NCBI GenBank assembly: GCA_041552135.1
Contig: JBFELL010000006.1
Coordinates: 1 to 36,660 of the forward strand
DNA from: SZUA-186 sp041552135
Lineage (GTDB): Bacteria; Pseudomonadota; Gammaproteobacteria; UBA9214
DNA: 36,660 nucleotides
Direction: 5' to 3'
The translations under genes were made by a program, and so were the position numbers. The notes under the pieces are model-generated. The model saw only the letters and a program-made list of their open reading frames with translations, did not search any database and was not told the DNA's origin. Shown piece after piece: positions 34,001-36,660 of this stretch; the stretch's first letter is position 1, and each line of letters starts with the position of its first letter.

Positions 34001-34527
34001 CGGAGGCCCTGCAGACGCTGGAAACGGCCATTGCCAAGATCGACAAGGAAACGCGCGATCGCTTCAAGGAGACCTTCGACCTGGTCAACAGCGGGCTGCA
34101 GGCGCGCTTCCCGCGCCTGTTCGGCGGCGGCCATGCCTACATGGAGCTGACCGGAGAGGACCTGCTGGACACCGGGGTCACCGTGATGGCCCGCCCGCCG
34201 GGCAAGCGCAACAGCACCATCCACCTGCTGTCCGGCGGAGAAAAGGCACTGACGGCAATCGCCCTGGTGTTTTCGATCTTCGAGCTCAATCCCTCGCCAT
34301 TCTGCATGCTGGACGAGGTGGATGCGCCGCTGGACGACGCCAATGTCGGCCGCTACTGCGACATGGTGCGGGAGATGGCCGAGCAGGTGCAGTTCATCTT
34401 CATCACCCATAACAAGATCACCATGGAGATGGCCAACCAGCTGACCGGTGTCACCATGAACGAGCCGGGCGTCTCCCGCCTGGTGGCGGTCGATATCGAT
34501 GCGGCGGTCGAGATGGCGGCAATGTAG
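31015..34527 (+). CDS. smc: Chromosome segregation protein SMC
   Basis: This ABC-type ATPase organises and segregates chromosomes by loop extrusion. It has 1170 residues, the full family length. Walker A is GPNGCGKSN at 31-39. A long coiled coil (~165-490 and ~660-1000) is interrupted by the hinge around residues 505-640 (VESGWEHAVETVLGLYLEAV). The ABC signature LLSGGEKALTAIAL and the Walker B sequence FCMLDEVDAPLDD are near residues 1076 and 1100. No scpA/scpB is adjacent. Presence of SMC rather than MukB is consistent with a gammaproteobacterium outside the enteric/Vibrio group. The smc-zipA-ligA order is common in this class. Confidence 0.97.
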   Translation: MRLTKIKLAGFKSFVDPTTIYIPSKLVGVVGPNGCGKSNIIDAVRWVMGESSAKHLRGDSMADVIFNGSTARKPVGHASIELAFDNSDGTVTGQYAGYNEIAIRRQVSRDGTSTYFLNGTRCRRRDITDIFLGTGLGPRSYSIIEQGMISRLIEAKPEDLRVFLEEAAGISKYKERRRETENRIKHTRENLDRLNDLLEEIDKQLDKLKRQSRAAERYKELKEEERQVKAELLALRYSALHGDCSGREKQIRELEMAMEAGLAEQRAIESALEKLREELTVANEAFNGVQGDYYRLGADVARIEQAIQHSKESRQQQQQELARAEQTLGEIGEHIDRDDKRLEQLVQDIGAIEPELQSIQGQAQESAAVLRAAEQAMQDWREAWEEFNRRSAERSQSVQVERTRLDHLERHMQQLDERLQRMGQEQQNLENNAPANEVDRLIQRASEQEELTAAKQSLLMAAGQRISEIRSGIDLREQETVALQSTHHDLRGQLASLQTLQQAALGQRSAAVTGWLDAQGLTDAPRLAQEIEVESGWEHAVETVLGLYLEAVCVDGFQNAEQMLSGFEQGAVALFDTRAGIVATPGNGALTPLTDKIRSPWAMGALLDNVYAADSLSEALARAPSLSARESVVTRDGIWMGRGWLRVARDADEKAGVLQREREIGQLQEDIAAQAGQLDALRADTAAARDQLVAAEQERDRLQNEYNEAHRRAGELQAELAACRSRLEHHQSRSQDVLMETEELRVQRSREEEEFGTARARLDEALAGIEALTAEREERTRRQQTLTVELDTAREQSRSAQQAMHELALRAESLRTAREATAENLERMREQTRQLAGRRDELSGILSHGDTPIAELEAQLGHLLTQRAEVEARLGEARKRVEDIEHSVREQDQDRVRKERAVAGQREQVEHDRMAWQEIKVRSDTLLEQINESGFDHNKLLEELEEGATVEAWAEQAETLERRIQRLGPINLAAIDEFEEASERKVYLDAQHADLTEALQTLETAIAKIDKETRDRFKETFDLVNSGLQARFPRLFGGGHAYMELTGEDLLDTGVTVMARPPGKRNSTIHLLSGGEKALTAIALVFSIFELNPSPFCMLDEVDAPLDDANVGRYCDMVREMAEQVQFIFITHNKITMEMANQLTGVTMNEPGVSRLVAVDIDAAVEMAAM

Positions 34528-34577
34528 CCGTGTTAACCTACGTGGTTCTGATCAGTTACTGACGGTATTTTTTTACC

Positions 34578-35300
34578 ATGGAGAACATCCGCTGGATTCT
34601 GCTGCTTGCCGGCTTTGTCATCGTGCTTGGCATCTACCTGTTTGGCCGCTACCACACCGGCCGGGACGAGGTGCGCGAACAGTCTGAACGCCCGTCGACA
34701 CGCCCGGGCAGTGATATCGATCCCCTGTTTGATCAGCCTGGCGACAATGAGGCGGTCGAGGCCGAGCTGGAGCGGCTGGAGCGGCTGATTTCCGAGGACT
34801 CCGGGCCGCAGCCGGATGTCGCGGCAGGCGGTTCGACGGCGCCGAAGACACCGCCGCCGGTGCCGGACAAGGTCGTGACCCTGTTCGTGCTGGCGCCCAC
34901 CGGTGTTCCCTTCCCCGGTTCGTTTATCTTCGAGGCCATGCAAACGGCCGGACTGCAGTACGGCGACATGGAGATTTTCCACTGTGTCGACCGGCAGCGG
35001 GGCAGCGAGGAGCCCCTGTTCTCGGTTGCCAACATGGTCGAGCCCGGCACCTTCGACCTGTCCGCGATGGCGAGCTTCACCACCAGCGGACTGGTGCTGT
35101 TCCTGCAGCTGCCGGGACCGTTTGACCCTGTGCAGGCCTTCGACAGGATGGTGGAGGCCGCGCGCTCGCTGGCTGACAGCCTCGGCGGCACGGTCTGCGA
35201 TGCCACCCGCAGCGCGCTCACCAACCAGACCATCGGGCACATGCGCGAGGACGTGATCGATTACCAGCTAAGGCAGCGGGTGGCCAAGACGGCGTTATGA
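34578..35300 (+). CDS. zipA: Cell division protein ZipA
   Basis: ZipA is a bitopic inner-membrane protein that tethers FtsZ at the division site; it is confined to Gammaproteobacteria. The protein has 240 residues: an N-terminal transmembrane anchor (IRWILLLAGFVIVLGIYLFG, residues 4-23), a short acidic, proline-containing linker (25-95), and the C-terminal FtsZ-binding domain (~98-235) with SFIFEAMQTAGLQYGDMEIFH and LFSVANMVEPGTFDL. The linker is much shorter than in E. coli (328 residues). The ATG has no purine ribosome site: the preceding bases are a T run flanked by GGTA and TACC. Its TGA overlaps the ligA ATG (ATGA). Confidence 0.95.
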   Translation: MENIRWILLLAGFVIVLGIYLFGRYHTGRDEVREQSERPSTRPGSDIDPLFDQPGDNEAVEAELERLERLISEDSGPQPDVAAGGSTAPKTPPPVPDKVVTLFVLAPTGVPFPGSFIFEAMQTAGLQYGDMEIFHCVDRQRGSEEPLFSVANMVEPGTFDLSAMASFTTSGLVLFLQLPGPFDPVQAFDRMVEAARSLADSLGGTVCDATRSALTNQTIGHMREDVIDYQLRQRVAKTAL

Positions 35301-36660
35301 GCGTCCCGCAAGCGGCACGCCGGCGTGCCGCGGAGCTGCATTCCGGACTTCACGAGCACAACTACCGCTATTACGTACTCGACGACCCGATCATCAGCGA
35401 TGCCGAGTACGACCGCCTGCTGCGCGAGCTGCAGGACCTCGAGGCGCAGTACCCCGAACTGCTCACGGCGGATTCCCCCACGCAACGCGTCGGCGCAGCC
35501 CCGTCGAAGAGCTTTGGCGAGGTACGCCATGCCGTGCGCATGCTGTCGCTGGACAATGCCTTCAGCGACACTGAACTCGGCGACTTCGACCGGCGGGTGC
35601 GCGAGCGCCTTGGTGTCGAGTCGGTCGAATATGCAGCCGAACCGAAACTCGACGGCGTGGCCGTCAGCATGCGCTACGAGCACGGCGTGCTGGCGCGTGC
35701 CGCGACCCGCGGCGACGGCGTGACCGGCGAGGACATCACCGCCAACGTGCGCACGGTGGCCGGTGTGCCACTGCGGCTCGAGGGCAGGGGCATACCCCCG
35801 GTGCTCGAGGTGCGTGGCGAGATCTACCTGTCGCACAAGGGCTTCGCGGCGCTCAATGCGCAGGCACTCGAGGGCGGCCAGAAAACCTTCGTCAACCCGC
35901 GCAATGCCGCGGCCGGCAGCCTGCGCCAGCTGGACCCGAAAGTCACGGCATCGCGGCCGCTGGAGATCTACTGCTACGGTGTCGGCCAGGTCGAGGGTGG
36001 CCGCCTGCCGGAGCGGCACAGTGATGTGCTGGCGCAGCTGCGTGACTGGCGCCTGCGCGTCTACGACGGCATCGAACGTGTTACCGGGGTCGAGGGCTGC
36101 ATTGCCTACTACAATGCACTCGGCGAGGCGCGCGACCGCCTGCCGTTCGACATCGACGGGGTGGTGTTCAAGGTCGACCGGCTCGACCAGCAGGAGTCGC
36201 TGGGCTTTGTTGCCCGGGCGCCGCGCTGGGCGATCGCGCGCAAGTTCCCGGCGCAGGAGGAACAGACCACGGTGCTCGGGATTGATGTGCAGGTCGGGCG
36301 CACCGGCGCACTGACGCCGGTGGCCCGGCTGGAACCGGTCTTCGTCGGCGGTGTTACCGTCACCAACGCCACCCTGCACAATGCCGACGAGGTGCAGCGC
36401 AAGGACGTGCGCGTCGGCGATACCGTCATCATCCGGCGCGCCGGCGATGTCATCCCGGAGGTGGTACGTGTCATCAGGGAGAAACGGGCCAGGGGTGCGC
36501 GCCGCTTCAAAATGCCGGCGACATGTCCGGAGTGCGGCTCGGCGGTCGAGCGCGTCGAGGGTGAGGTCGTGGCACGCTGCACCGGTGGCCTGTTCTGCCC
36601 GGCGCAGCGCAAGGAGGCCATCAAGCACTTCGCCTCGCGCCGCGCCATGGACATCGACGG
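35297..36660 (+). CDS. ligA: NAD-dependent DNA ligase LigA, N-terminal part
   Basis: This is the replicative NAD+-dependent DNA ligase. The window holds the first 454 codons of about 670-700; the gene runs off the right edge. Seen in order are the Ia domain that binds NAD (YRYYVLDDPIISDAEYD, 24-40), the adenylation domain with catalytic Lys117 in AEPKLDGVAVSM, the TRGDG and NPRNAAAGSLRQLD motifs, DIDGVVFKV, the OB fold with VQVGRTGALTPVA, and the start of the zinc finger (CPECG, then two further cysteines in RCTGGLFCPAQ). The HhH and BRCT domains lie outside. ATG 35297 overlaps the zipA stop, indicating coupling. Confidence 0.97.
   Translation, partial: MSVPQAARRRAAELHSGLHEHNYRYYVLDDPIISDAEYDRLLRELQDLEAQYPELLTADSPTQRVGAAPSKSFGEVRHAVRMLSLDNAFSDTELGDFDRRVRERLGVESVEYAAEPKLDGVAVSMRYEHGVLARAATRGDGVTGEDITANVRTVAGVPLRLEGRGIPPVLEVRGEIYLSHKGFAALNAQALEGGQKTFVNPRNAAAGSLRQLDPKVTASRPLEIYCYGVGQVEGGRLPERHSDVLAQLRDWRLRVYDGIERVTGVEGCIAYYNALGEARDRLPFDIDGVVFKVDRLDQQESLGFVARAPRWAIARKFPAQEEQTTVLGIDVQVGRTGALTPVARLEPVFVGGVTVTNATLHNADEVQRKDVRVGDTVIIRRAGDVIPEVVRVIREKRARGARRFKMPATCPECGSAVERVEGEVVARCTGGLFCPAQRKEAIKHFASRRAMDID

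Overview
The window is about 36.7 kb of GC-rich chromosome from a gammaproteobacterium. The evidence is the run tRNA-fMet-rimP-nusA-infB-rbfA-truB-rpsO-pnp, the pairs dksA-gluQ and smc-zipA-ligA, a CysZ protein and a short-form QueF. A CbbY-type phosphatase and a probable D-ribulose kinase fit, but do not prove, a Calvin-cycle autotroph such as a sulfur or ammonia oxidiser. The species is not identifiable from the sequence alone.

Layout. (1) 1-4048 (+): the 3' part of nuoL, then nuoM and nuoN, the membrane proton-pumping end of respiratory complex I. (2) 4049-4411: a cluster of GGGGACAG repeats. (3) 4412-10324 (-): a one-directional block of archease, the RNA ligase rtcB, a possible 40-residue membrane peptide, a 'host attachment' family protein, a Lon-like protease and a degenerate tandem universal-stress-like protein. 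(4) 10582-19482 (+): initiator tRNA with its own promoter and terminator, then the translation/RNA operon rimP to pnp with a leader attenuator and an internal rpsO promoter. (5) 19502-25962 (-): a Sel1-repeat secreted protein, a YheT-type hydrolase, acetyl-CoA synthetase, and dksA-gluQ. (6) 26058-27994 (+): a CbbY-like phosphatase overlapping a class I aminotransferase. (7) 28116-30918 (-): cysZ, an FGGY kinase and queF. (8) 31015-36660 (+): smc, zipA and the 5' part of ligA.

Most genes are core housekeeping with expected lengths and motifs. The most interesting parts are as follows. The minus-strand RNA-repair/proteolysis/stress block sits between nuoN and the tRNA-fMet/rimP operon, two groups that I recall as neighbours in several other gammaproteobacteria. 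The possible small membrane ORF inside that block has a stop that overlaps the next start. The initiator tRNA has an unusual U1/U72 end. DksA carries a histone-like lysine-rich N-terminal tail. Intergenic spacers are rich in several families of palindromic repeats: GGGGACAG at three loci including inside the infB-rbfA spacer, CGGATTACG, CCACGGAA, CACCGCAAAGACG and a dRS3-like element. No transposase, CRISPR array, prophage gene or rRNA was found. Protein names rest on motif and family recognition by eye; no database search was run.
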